NCBI GenBank assembly: GCA_002104945.1
Contig: MCFH01000156.1
Span: 1-23,040, forward strand
Direction: 5' to 3'
Source of the DNA: Piromyces finnis
Lineage: Eukaryota > Neocallimastigomycota > Neocallimastigomycetes > Neocallimastigales > Neocallimastigaceae
DNA: 23,040 bases
The notes under the pieces were generated by a model, which made no database searches, was not told the origin of the DNA, and saw only the letters and a program-made list of their open reading frames with translations. A program made the translations under genes and the position numbers. How positions within the stretch are numbered: position 1 is the first letter of the stretch; the number at the start of each line of letters is the position of its first letter. This document shows, in pieces, positions 1 through 9,811 of the stretch.

Positions 1-2104
1 GAAAATTTTTGTATTGCTTTGGTAATGTTCCAAAAGTTTTTAATTTGAATTGAATATTCTGCGTAATATGATAGTTGAAAAATTAATTGATGGTGTTTTT
101 CTTTTTATATTTATTATTAACTTTTTTTTAAAATGAATCAAATAATAACAATAAAAAAAAAAGAAACATATATACAATTGCTTTTTTTGAACGTTTATTA
201 ATTTTCTATGTAATTTTTAATGGTATTTTCTATTATCTTTATATATTTATATAGATATTTGTTAATAAAATACATTTATTATTTCCAGATAGTTGATTGT
301 AAATAAATTTGTGTCCTATATTTTTATATTTTAATAATTTAGTATACTATAATAATTTATTTATTTACTTTTTTTTGACATTGGTAAAAGCTTATTATTT
401 TTATCATTATCTATGATCTTATTTACTTACTTTTAATTAATAAAAATAAATTATGCAATTTTAAATAATATATACTTTTCTTTCCCAATTTTTAGTTATA
501 ATAATAAAATTAAAGAAAAATATTATATACTATTTATTTATTTGAAGAAAATGAATATATCAAAACAATACTTTTTTAAAGAAATTTAATGTTGATATTA
601 GATTTTGAATTTATATTTTTTAAAAAAAAAATTGTTCCTTTTTTATATTTTTGAACTTTATTCTTTTTATTTTACTGTAATTTTCTTTTGTTGTTTTTCG
701 TCTTTATTGTTTTTGTTTGTTTTTTTTTCTTATTCTTCTTTTCTTCTTTTTTTTTCTTGTTTTTACGTATTTATTCTTTTTCTCACAATTTCACTGTTTT
801 ATATACCTTTATTTTACAAAGTATCAATTGTTGTTTAAAATTTGAAAAATAGTTTTAAACATACATTTATACAAAAAAAGAAGAAGAAATATAAAAAAAA
901 ATAAATTCTAAAAACAAAAATTAATTTAAAAAAAAATAAAGTAGAGGGGAAATAATACTTAAATATATTTTAATATTTAATAAAATAATAAAAAAGAATA
1001 AATTTTAAATTAATATTGAATCTTTTATAACTTTTTCAAAGAAAAAAGTAATAAAATGTAATAATTAAATCATAATTTAATATAATTTTTTCATTTTTTT
1101 TTATTTTATTCAAATATTAAAAATATATTAAGTATTTATTTTCCCTCTTTACTTTATTTTTTTTAAAATTAATTTTTTTTTTTTTTAGAATTTATTTTTT
1201 TTTATATTTTCTTCTTCTTTTTTTGTATAAATGTATGTTTAAAACTATTTTTCAAATTTTAAACAACAATTGATACTTTGTAAAATAAGGTATATAAAAC
1301 AGTGAAATTGTGAGAAAAGAATAAATACGTAAAAACAAGAAAAAAAAAAGAAGAAAGAAAGAATAAGAAAAAAAAACAAACAAAAACAATAAAGACGAAA
1401 AACAACAAAAGAAAATTACAGTAAAAATAAAAAGAATAAAGTTCAAAAATATAAAAAGGAACAATTTTTTTTTTAAAAAAATATAAATTCAAAAATCTAA
1501 TATCAACATTAATATTTCTTTAAAAAAAGTATTGTTTTGATATATTCATTATTCTTCAAATAAATAAATAGTATATAATATTTTTCTTTAATTTTTATTA
1601 TTATAACTAAAAAATTGGGAAAGAAAAGTATATATTATTTAAAATTGCATAATTTTATTTTTATTAATTAAAAGTAAGTAAATAAGATCATAGATAATGA
1701 TAAAAATAATAAGCTTTTTACCAATGTCAAAAAAAGTAAATAAATAAATTATTTATAGTATACTAATTTCAATTTAAAATATAAAAATATAGGACACAAA
1801 TTTATTTACAATCAACTATCTGGAAATAATAAATGTATTTTTATTAACAAATATCTATAAATATATAAAGATAATAGAAAATACCATTAAAAATTACATA
1901 GAAAATTAATAAACGTTCAAAAAAAGCAATTGTATATATGTTTCTTTTTTTTTTATTGTTATTATTTGATTCATTTTAAAAAAAGTTAATAATAAATATA
2001 AAAAGAAAAACACCATCAATTAATTTTTCAACTATCATATTACGCAGAATATTCAATTCAAATTAAAAACTTTTGGAACATTACCAAAGCAATACAAAAT
2101 TTTC
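1..2104. repeat. Giant imperfect inverted repeat (about 1 kb arms)
   Basis: The first ~990 bases return as their reverse complement in ~1100-2104. The first bases (gaaaatttttgtattgc) mirror the end at 2088-2104, and many internal blocks pair, for example the TTTGTGTCCTATATT block near 308 with its complement near 1790. The centre (~991-1099) is AT-rich and does not pair well. Arm differences are mostly one-base indels in homopolymers, with some real changes: near 336 the left arm has taataatttag where the right arm's complement has taaattgaaattag. No convincing coding sequence is present; the long T-rich frames in both arms are homopolymer artefacts. The left arm may continue before the window. 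It could be a native palindrome, a foldback element or a long-read fold-back artefact. Confidence 0.9.
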
Positions 2105-2380
2105 CACTAAAAAGATTATATATTATTAATAGCAAATAAGGAAGCAATTGTATATATATTTCTTCTTTTATTAATATTATTTTATTATTTTAAAAAGGAA
2201 AAATAAATAATAATACATAAAACAGAGAACACTAATTCAATCGTAAATTATAAACTATCACTTTACGCAGAATATTTATTCAATTTATAAAGACTGGAAA
2301 TTAATATATATATTACCAAAACAAAACAACAAAGTAAAAATCCTTTTGCCAAAAGATAATTTATTTAAAAACAAAAAAGG
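1925..2380 (+). repeat. Diverged ~215-bp tandem duplication upstream of the RasGEF gene
   Basis: Unit 1 (~1925-2139) and unit 2 (~2141-2380) share the same ordered landmarks. Both begin AGCAATTGTATATAT followed by a T-rich stretch, then an AAAC..CA..TCAATTAA/TCAATCG block, then ACTATC, a TTACGCAGAATATT core, an ATTACCAAA/ACAAA block, a (C)CACTAAAAAGAT / GCCAAAAGAT block, and end near AAGG. They differ by many substitutions and indels, so the duplication is much older than the inverted repeat whose right arm contains unit 1. It makes up most of the sequence just before the RasGEF 5' leader. Confidence 0.75.
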
Positions 2381-2564
2381 AAAAGGGTTTTAATTGTAAA
2401 TATAATTCATTTTCACATATATATTATGTTTCTCGAATTAAAGTAAAAAAAAAGAAAAACTAAATCAAAAAACGATTCAATTAATAGATAAAAACAAAAA
2501 ATAAATAATTTTTTAGAATACACATTTATTAAGTAGATATTTCTCTAATTTTATATAATCAAAA

Positions 2565-5500
2565 ATGGTATCTCATGTTGAAGCAATATTCGACTTTTAT
2601 GGTCAAGATGATTCCCAACTTTCTTTTAAGAAAGGTGATCATATTCAAGTTATTAGTCGATTGAATTCAGGTTGGTGGGATGGTATATGTAAAGGAAAAA
2701 GAGGATGGTTCCCATCAAATATGTTGTTGAAACCTATATTGAGGAAAACCAAACCGGTTCCATGGATTCCACAGTTAGATGCTCAAGGAAAACAATATTA
2801 TGTAGATTCCAAGACTAAAGAAGCTTCTTATTATCCTATAATGAAGAATTTAAATGAAAAAGTAAGCAATAGTGGAATGGAACCTCTTCCAAGAAATTGG
2901 GGAATAAAATATACACATGATAGTAAACCATATTACTATAATAAGGAAACTGATGAAACTTGTTGGTCTTTGGATGAAATTAATTTAGAAACAGGGCTTT
3001 TAAAGAAACGCAGTAATTCAAACTCTTTTGGATCAATTAATGAAGAAATAAGTTATTCTACAAGTCCAAAGGCTGGTGAGTTAACTTGGGAAAAAATCTC
3101 TAATGATATTTATTATTGTCTTCAACAACTTTATAAATCTGCTCGCTTAAATAAAAAGGAATCCTATATTAGTCATTCTGCCTCTATAGTAGAAACCATT
3201 CGTACAATGCTATATGCCTCAAATACAGCTAAACGTGATTGCCAAATCTTTACTAATAATAAGGCTTTAAAACAACTTTATAGACATATAATGGATTCTT
3301 TATCTGAGTTAGTTGTTACTACAAAGACAGCTCACAAATTTGGCCACCACCAGATGCTGTATCAAAAATGCAACAGGCTGCCAACAATGTACATCTTAGC
3401 GTTAAAAACTTTATTAAAATGTCTAAAGAATTAAATTTACCATTAGATATTGGACTTGTCGAAGATAGTAATAGTGATGATAAAAATGATGGTGATAGAG
3501 CTGATGAAACACAACAAAATTCATCAAAGATTATTTCCCAATTAGAAGAATATTCTCGAACTATTAGTGAAAGTACACAAAAAACTTAACAAAACAGTTC
3601 GTACTCAAGAAAATGTTTCTAGCGAGTTAATTATTACTGAAACTAGAAACATTGTAATTGATGTTGGTGATTTCCTTACTGTTATTGATGAAATTAATTA
3701 TGATATGTTAAATAATGAAATTGTTGTTGATTTCAAGACAAATCGTTTAACTGTATGTAATAGAATCTACGGCTTAGTTATGACTACACAAAATATTGTT
3801 AATACTTTAAGACCAAGTAATTTTGAGGAACAGATTCTTTTAAGTACTGAATTAATTGAAAAGGCTATTAAAGAACTTGTAATTTCCACAAAATGTCTAC
3901 TTCAAGAAAAAGAAAATGTTGATCAATATCAAAAAATATATTATGACTATAACCGTAGGGCGTCTGCTTCATCTGAAGCATCTCTTGTAAATTCTTCTGC
4001 TTCTTCAAACGATACAAATAACTTTTCTTCTCCTGCCAGTGTTAATGTTGCTTCAATAATAATATACATCAATAAATAATACTGCTTCGTTAACACGTAA
4101 TCGTAGAGCTATGTCAATGGACGTTCCAGATACTGAATACCCAGATTTTGAAGAAAATGGTCAAGCTAGAAATAGAACCTTTTCTCAACGATCATTACCA
4201 AGTAAACTTACCGAGAATTTTAACAATATGTACATTACTAATCCACATCCACGTAAGAGTTCTTCTCATCTGTCTCACCAATACAACCACCACCATTATA
4301 TTATGATCAAAATGGTGTTCAAGTTGAAATTGATCAGTTTAGTGAACGTAAGACTTCAGCTAATTAATGCAACTTTTAGGTTCAGAGTAACAAATGCTCC
4401 TCCTAAGAAGAAGTGGTATTTAGAATATGATTATGATGTAAAGATCTTTTATTTAATATGGATGGAAAGGTTAAAGGTGGAACATTTGAAGCTCTTGTTG
4501 AACGATTAACTTGTCATGATTCCTTTGATGCTAATTTTACAAATACTTTCCTTTTAACTTACCGTTCTTTTTGTACTACTATACAATTCATGTCTGAGTT
4601 ATTAAAGAGATATTTACTTCCACAACCAGCAGGTCTTACAGATATTAATGAAGTTAATGAATGGCATGAAAAGAAATTAAAACCAATTCGTCTTCGTGTA
4701 TGTAATGTTGTAAAAAGTTGGTTAGAATATGCTATTGAAACTGATGAAGAAGATCAAAAAGCTTTCAATATGGCAAAGGAATTCTTTGATAGACAAATTC
4801 AAAGTGATCCAACCTTCCTTACTGTATCAAAACTTCTTGATAGATTTGATAAAGGTTTTACAAGGGAATTGCTCCATCTCCTGGTCGTGAAGCTCCAGTT
4901 CCAATCATACCGAAATCTTTTCGTCATATACGTTTCAATGAACTTGATCCAACAGAAATAGCTAGACAATTAACATTAATGTGCTCTAAATTGTATAACC
5001 AAATTCAACCAGTAGAATGTCTTAATAAAGCATGGTCACAAAAATTAATTCACCAGCCGTAAATATTAAGATGATGATTGAAATGTCAAACCAAGTTACT
5101 GGATGGGTTGCAATTACAATTTTGAAAGAAACTGATTTAAAGAAGCGTGCATCTATAATGAAGCATTTTATATATTGCTGAAAAATGTTATGCATTAAAT
5201 AACTTTAATACTTTAATGTCTATTTTAGCTGGTTTTAGTTCAGCTCCAATTCATCGTTTAAGAAGAACCTGGGACTTTTTAAGTAATAAAAATATAGCTA
5301 CTTTGGACTCATTAAATAAGACTATGGATAGAAACAAAAACTTTTCTACTTATCGTGAACAACTTCACTCAGTAAACCCACCATGTGTTCCATTTTTAGG
5401 TGTTTATCTTACTGATTTAACTTTCATTGATGATGGTAACTCAAATAATCTTAAGAATGCTGATGGTGAGGTTAATGAAAGTTAATTAACTTTAGTAAGA

Positions 5501-5715
5501 GAAGTAAAACTGCCGATGTAATTCGTGAAATTCAACAATATCAAAATCAAGTTTACTGTTTACAGGATGTTCCAGAATTACAAAATTGGTTAAAGGAATC
5601 TTTAGTAAGAATTGAGGATGAATCTGATATGTATAATATGTCTTTAAGTTTAGAACCAATAGAACGTGAAGATGAAAAGCTTGCTAGATTGTTAATTGAA
5701 TCTGGTTTTATTTAA
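2565..5715 (+). CDS. Cdc25-type Ras guanine nucleotide exchange factor with SH3 and WW domains
   Basis: Predicted activator of a Ras-type small GTPase (GDP-GTP exchange), probably at the membrane. From the ATG at 2565 the order is: SH3 (residues ~3-57; ALYDF-like AIFDFYGQ, LSFKKGD, GWWDG, GWFPSN); a WW-like segment with Y in place of the second W (~65-92); a canonical WW (~107-136; LPRNWG, YYYNKETDETCW); a helical and Ser/Asn-rich middle; the RasGEF N-terminal LTE region (~4458-4850; TFEALVERLTCHDSFD, TFLLTYRSFC); and the Cdc25 catalytic domain (~4890-5640; RFNELDPTEIARQLT, NTLMSILAGFSSAPIHRL, PPCVPFLGVYLTDL, INFSKRSKTADVI). It ends at TAA 5713-5715, about 1050 residues. No intron is visible. 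The frame must be shifted near 3347, 3580, 4063, 4272, 4368, 4442, 4863, 5042, 5175 and 5484. Homology resumes immediately after each, so these look like indel errors. S. cerevisiae Cdc25 shares the SH3 plus RasGEF plan. Confidence 0.95.
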
Positions 5716-6724
5716 TCAAAATAAGATATTATCATAATTTAACTCTTCATAAATAATGTTTTTTTTTTTTTTTTTAATAAATTCAATAAATTATTTTAAA
5801 ATCATTACATAGCCATATATACTTTAAAAATGATTTATTGACAAAAGTAAATTTATAAAAACAATGAATTTATATTTGTATTTTTTAAAAGAAAAAAAAT
5901 TATAATTATTAATTTTTCTATCAGTTAAAAATTACATATAATCATATATAAAAAAGTTATATATTTTAATCATTTATATTAATTTATTTTTTTTTTTGAA
6001 TAATAAAATAAAAATAAAAACAAAAATTAGTAAAAATGATATTAAATCTTTTGGTTTTGTTAATTTGATGAAAGTAATTAAATATATGTAATAAAAATAG
6101 GATACTTGATAATATATTTAATTTAATATAAAATACACAAAGTTCCTTTTCTTTTTTCTAAATAAAAAGAAATTAATAAAAATCACTAAAAAATCAATAA
6201 CCAAAATTATATTTCTAATAAAATAAAATAAAAATTTTATACAACCATTTCCAACTTTAATTTTTAAATTAAATATTTATTTTCATACTTATTGTATCAT
6301 ATTCAGTGTAACTATGACTATAAATTTTTTCTGATTCATTGCAGTGAAACAACTAACACAGCGTTTCTATTCCACTCAAAAAAAATAAAAGTTATCATCA
6401 CCATATGTTAACAATAATAATATTTTTTTTAAATCTTATTTAAAAAAGAAATTTACCATTAATACAACTAGTATTAATAATTATTTTCTTTTTTAACAAC
6501 TTTTTGCTTAATGATTAATTAAAAAAACTTGGAAAAAAACTATTATTTATATATCATTAAAAAATTAGTGGCTTTTTATTACCAATAAAATCTTATGAAT
6601 ATCATTCATTTAAAGATATGATTGGCTAATTACTTAAAAATCTTATTGGATATTCTATATATAAATAGTGCTAATTTTCCATGCCAGAATTTTTATTTTT
6701 ATCTTTAGTAAAACTGAAAAAAAG
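5716..6724. other. AT-rich intergenic region
   Basis: This holds the RasGEF 3' flank, with poly-T near 5760 and several AATAAA-like sites. No frame has coding character and I see no RNA gene. A slightly less AT-rich stretch near 6300-6410 contains only short, stop-broken frames. The end leads into the left terminal repeat. Confidence 0.7.
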
Positions 6725-7275
6725 TATTTATTAATAAAGCTTAAATTATATAGTATTTAAGAAATTATTAATAAAGTATCAAGAAGTTTTATTAGATTTC
6801 TAATATAGATGAGTAGTAACGATGATTAAGGATGTAGGTAGCATTAGATTAGTGTTCCTTATGTATTTTCATACATTTGGTAGGCACTAATCACCCAAGG
6901 TGATGTATAATACTATCCTTAATATCGAAGATAGAAGTATTATTTTGAAGGATTGGTAGTTATAGTGTATTATAGCTTCTTTTAGCGTATCCTTGAGCAG
7001 TCTTTACATTTGGATTTTTTTCCATGTTTAGACCGTTCGGAGAAACTGAAAGGTTCCAGGTTATTTTATGCTTATCGATTTTTCAAAGTAATTGTTACCA
7101 TATATTCTATATCTTTTCGGAAAAGTACAAGGTAACGCAGTTATCAGTACTGACTCGTCACTATGTGGCGTTGATCGTTGAGGTAAACCATATGGAAAAC
7201 ATCTCATTATTAAAACAACAAATTATAAAATTAATTAATTTAAAAATTTTATATGAAAAATATTTATTTTTTTGA
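6725..7275 (+). repeat. Left terminal inverted repeat
   Basis: About 551 bp that match the complement of 8842-9389 almost completely. It starts TATTTATTAATAAAGCTTAAA and ends near GAAAAATATTTATTTTTTT. It is visibly less AT-rich than the flanks. It includes a nested hairpin at 6824-6923. The differences I counted are few and mostly single-base, for example GTAATTGTTACC here against GTAATGTTACC in the partner near 7090, and an extra base near 6959. One frame (7024-7275) stays open here but is broken in the partner, so the arm is probably non-coding. Confidence 0.9.
6824..6923 (+). other. Nested hairpin within the terminal repeat
   Basis: Three paired arms lie concentrically: ATTAAGGAT (6825-6833) with ATCCTTAAT (6915-6923); GATTAGTG (6847-6854) with CACTAATC (6885-6892); and ATGTA (6861-6865) with TACAT (6872-6876). 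The same structure is preserved in the right arm at 9190-9290. It could be a transposase-binding or foldback structure, or a chance result of subterminal repeats. Confidence 0.5.
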
Positions 7276-7360
7276 TATATGTTATTATTTGTTAATTTAT
7301 TAAAATTTTGATTAATTTAAATATAAATTTGTAAAAGCAATTAGTTTTATACTACTTTAG

Positions 7361-8311
7361 TTAAATTTTGAGTTTTAGTATTTTCAAGTTTATGATTTCT
7401 CCATATTCTCTATCCTTTATATATAATTTTACTTTTCTAACAATGTATCGAGAAATGAAATAGAAAACTAGTGCTGAGGCAATGCTTAAAGCAAATAATG
7501 AAAATAAATCTGTACCATTCTTTTCATAAATGGAGTATGAATTAATATATATTTCTGATATTCTTCTTGATAAATATTCATCATTATATTTTTTGGTTTA
7601 AATTTTACAGGTTCTGGCACACCCCATTCGTGCATTGAAACAACCACTTTTATATATATTTATTTTAACAAGGAATATAAAAATAATTTATAAATCATAG
7701 TATTCATGTTATATTTTTAATTAAAAAATAGGAATTTAAATTTTATTATATTTATTTATTTTTATTTTATGAGGAAAAAAAAAAAAAAAATAATTACCTA
7801 AACCTCTTACTACACCATTAAAATCATTTTCAAAATCAAAACATTGCTTAGAGTCCAGGTAAAAGTTTGTGGAAGAGGTTTATCTTTTCCATTAAAATGT
7901 TCCAAAGTACTATTAATAGGCGACTTTACACCACATTTTTTTGGTCTAAAATATTGATCGTTAATATTTATAAACTGACCAATTCTTAAATTAAGATCCT
8001 CCTCTTCCGTAAAATGGGTTTGATTTCATGTTCAACATAAAGGATAAGACCTTTGATACTTTTATATTTTGAACCAAAAAGTGTAATGGTAAAATCGGGT
8101 GAAAACTTTATATTATTTTTTAATTTTGGTTGAATGGTGAGCATAAATCCACCAGTTGGATCATCAATATTTTCAGAAACAAAATGATTTCTGGTATTTA
8201 TGCTATCAAGCTCAGCTGAGCAATAAGGTGATTCGTATGAATGACATTGACCATTATTTATATAAATATATAAAATAATAATATTATTTTATATAGACAA
8301 CTTTTAATCAT
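7361..8311 (-). CDS. Predicted secreted/membrane protein with a Reeler-like domain
   Basis: Two exons on the minus strand: 8311-7798 and 7646-7361, joined across a GT...AG intron (7797-7647) with a T-rich 5' half. The ATG at 8309-8311 opens a hydrophobic MIKSCLYKIILLFYIFI that suits a signal peptide. Next comes a segment with Cys pairs (GQCHSYESPYCS), then a Reeler-like core: FSPDFTITLFGS, IKGLILYVEHE, RIGQF, KKCG, PLPQTFTW, then VVRGLVVVSMHEWGVP across the splice junction. A single helix follows near the C-terminus (DLFSLFALSIASALVFYFIS), with a basic tail (RKVKLYIKDREYGE) and TAA at 7361-7363. The length is ~265 residues. Frame corrections are needed after the signal peptide, near 8020, near 7850 and near 7595. 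Reeler domains are extracellular in animals; function here is unknown. The gene sits inside the inverted-repeat pair. Confidence 0.65.
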
Positions 8312-8660
8312 TTTTTTTTTTAATTTTTATTTTTATTAAAATATATTATATATACAAGTTATTTATACAAGCAACATAAATAAATGGATGTATGAAAAAT
8401 TTTAAAATTCAAATTTAAAATCAATAAATTAGAAATTTTAAAAAAAAATAAAATAAAAATTATATATTAAAAATTTTCTTTTATTATTATTTAATTTTTA
8501 TATATATTATAATCTTTTATCTATTAATTATGTATGATACATGTATTTATAAATAAAAATAATTAATTAAAATAGGTTTAAATAAATATAAAGAATAAAA
8601 ATGGATATATTGTAATTATAATTAAATAAGGCACTATTATAATATAATAATTGTTCTTTA

Positions 8661-8840
8661 ATGGAGCAAATAACATATACCAAACTTTTCCAGGACAGAA
8701 TTATAACTCTATCTATTGATTGCACTAATCCTAATGGTCAAAAGTTCCCGTTGATTGTTATAATATGTATCTTCGGAATTTCCTTGATTAAATTTGAAAC
8801 TCTTTCCATATATATATATTTTTTTAATCAGAAAAATTAA
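8661..8840 (+). pseudogene. 59-codon ORF, possible transposase remnant
   Basis: An open frame from ATG 8661 to TAA 8838-8840, ending one base before the right terminal repeat. Its central part, TLSIDCTNPNGQKFPLIVII, resembles the region around the first catalytic Asp of Mutator-like (MULE) transposases, where an Asp followed by Thr, then Asn and a PLL-hydrophobic strand is usual. This is memory-based similarity over about 20 residues and could be chance. The rest is hydrophobic and unlike any full transposase domain. If real, it is a fragment lacking the second Asp, the Glu and the zinc finger. The region 8312-8660 between it and the Reeler gene holds only A/T-rich sequence. Confidence 0.3.
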
Positions 8841-8841
8841 T

Positions 8842-9389
8842 AAAAAAACAAATATTTTTCATATAAAATTTTTAAATTAATTAATTTTATAATTTGTTGT
8901 TTTAATAATGAGATGTTTTCCATATGGTTTACCTCAACGATCAACGCCACATAGTGACGAGTCAGTACTGATAACTGCGTTACCTTGTACTTTTCCGAAA
9001 AGATATAGAATATATGGTAACATTACTTTGAAAAATCGATAAGCATAAAATAACCTGGAACCTTTCAGTTTCTCCGAACGGTCTAAACATGGAAAAAAAT
9101 CCAAATGTAAAGACTGCTCAAGGATACGCTAAAAGAAGCTATAATACACTATAATACCAATCCTTCAAAATAATACTTCTATCTTCGATATTAAGGATAG
9201 TATTATACATCACCTTGGGTGATTAGTGCCTACCAAATGTATGAAAATACATAAGGATACACTAATCTAATGCTACCTACATCCTTAATCATCGTTACTA
9301 CTCATCTATATTAGAAATCTAATAAACCTTCTTGATACTTTATTAATAATTTCTTAAATACTATATAATTTAAGTTTTATTAATAAATA
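8842..9389 (-). repeat. Right terminal inverted repeat
   Basis: The reverse-complement partner of 6725-7275, about 548 bp. Its outer end is TTTATTAATAAATA (9376-9389). The counterpart of the nested hairpin is at 9190-9290. Near-identity with the left arm implies recent duplication, gene conversion or an assembly effect. Confidence 0.9.
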
Positions 9390-9811
9390 ATTAATTTTTA
9401 AAATAAAAACATTACCATATATTTAAAAATTTTGAATGTTATTGAGTTTATATACAAAACTTTTTTTGATTTTTAACCAATCAAATTATTTCATTTTAAT
9501 GATTCTTAAATATTATTGGATGTATAACTATTAATATTTATTATTGAGTTTTCTGTATTTTTTATTTATAATAATTAATAATTAATATATAATTTTTATT
9601 AGAGAAGAGATAAATTATAAATATAAAATAAAAGTACTAATTAATTAGTATTAATTAGTAGTATTACTATTACTTTTATTTTTATAATTTATAATTTTTT
9701 TTAATATTATTATTATTGTTAAATATTTATTTAGATATATCAATGACAATATTTTATTTTTTATTATCTGTTTTACTTTTTATTATAAATAAAATATTTT
9801 TATGCATTTCT
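9390..9811. other. AT-rich intergenic region
   Basis: This lies between the right terminal repeat and the 3' end of the Swf1-like gene. It contains a short iterated stretch of ATTAGTA-like units near 9633-9672, and T-rich sequence. No gene or RNA is visible. Confidence 0.6.

Larger units (their letters stand above)
6725..9389. mobile_element. Putative transposon with ~550-bp terminal inverted repeats, carrying a Reeler-like gene
   Basis: Two near-identical inverted repeats (6725-7275 and 8842-9389) enclose ~1.57 kb. The interior has a minus-strand two-exon gene (7361-8311) and a 59-codon plus-strand ORF (8661-8840) that stops one base before the right repeat. Very long TIRs are typical of Mutator-like elements (known of the family); the short ORF faintly resembles such a transposase (inference). 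I could not find a convincing target-site duplication in the A/T flanks, and no full transposase is present. It would therefore be non-autonomous. Alternatively, two copies of one short repeat may lie in opposite orientation around a host gene by chance. Confidence 0.5.

Noticed and set aside
605-838. Open frame of 77 codons rich in Phe and Leu, and mirror frames at 1252-1492 on the other strand
   Set aside because: They are products of poly-T tracts in the two palindrome arms; composition is almost entirely F/L/S/Y and there is no start context or conserved motif.
2565-5715. Programmed ribosomal frameshifting in the RasGEF gene
   Set aside because: About ten shifts in both directions at different sequences, with the same pattern in the other genes; error is far simpler.
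6325-6390. Short peptide resembling an organelle presequence (KQLTQRFYSTQKK)
   Set aside because: No ATG in frame, immediate stop and no downstream exon; most likely chance.
7024-7275. Open frame of 83 codons in the left terminal repeat
   Set aside because: A one-base difference in the right repeat breaks the frame, and no domain is recognisable.
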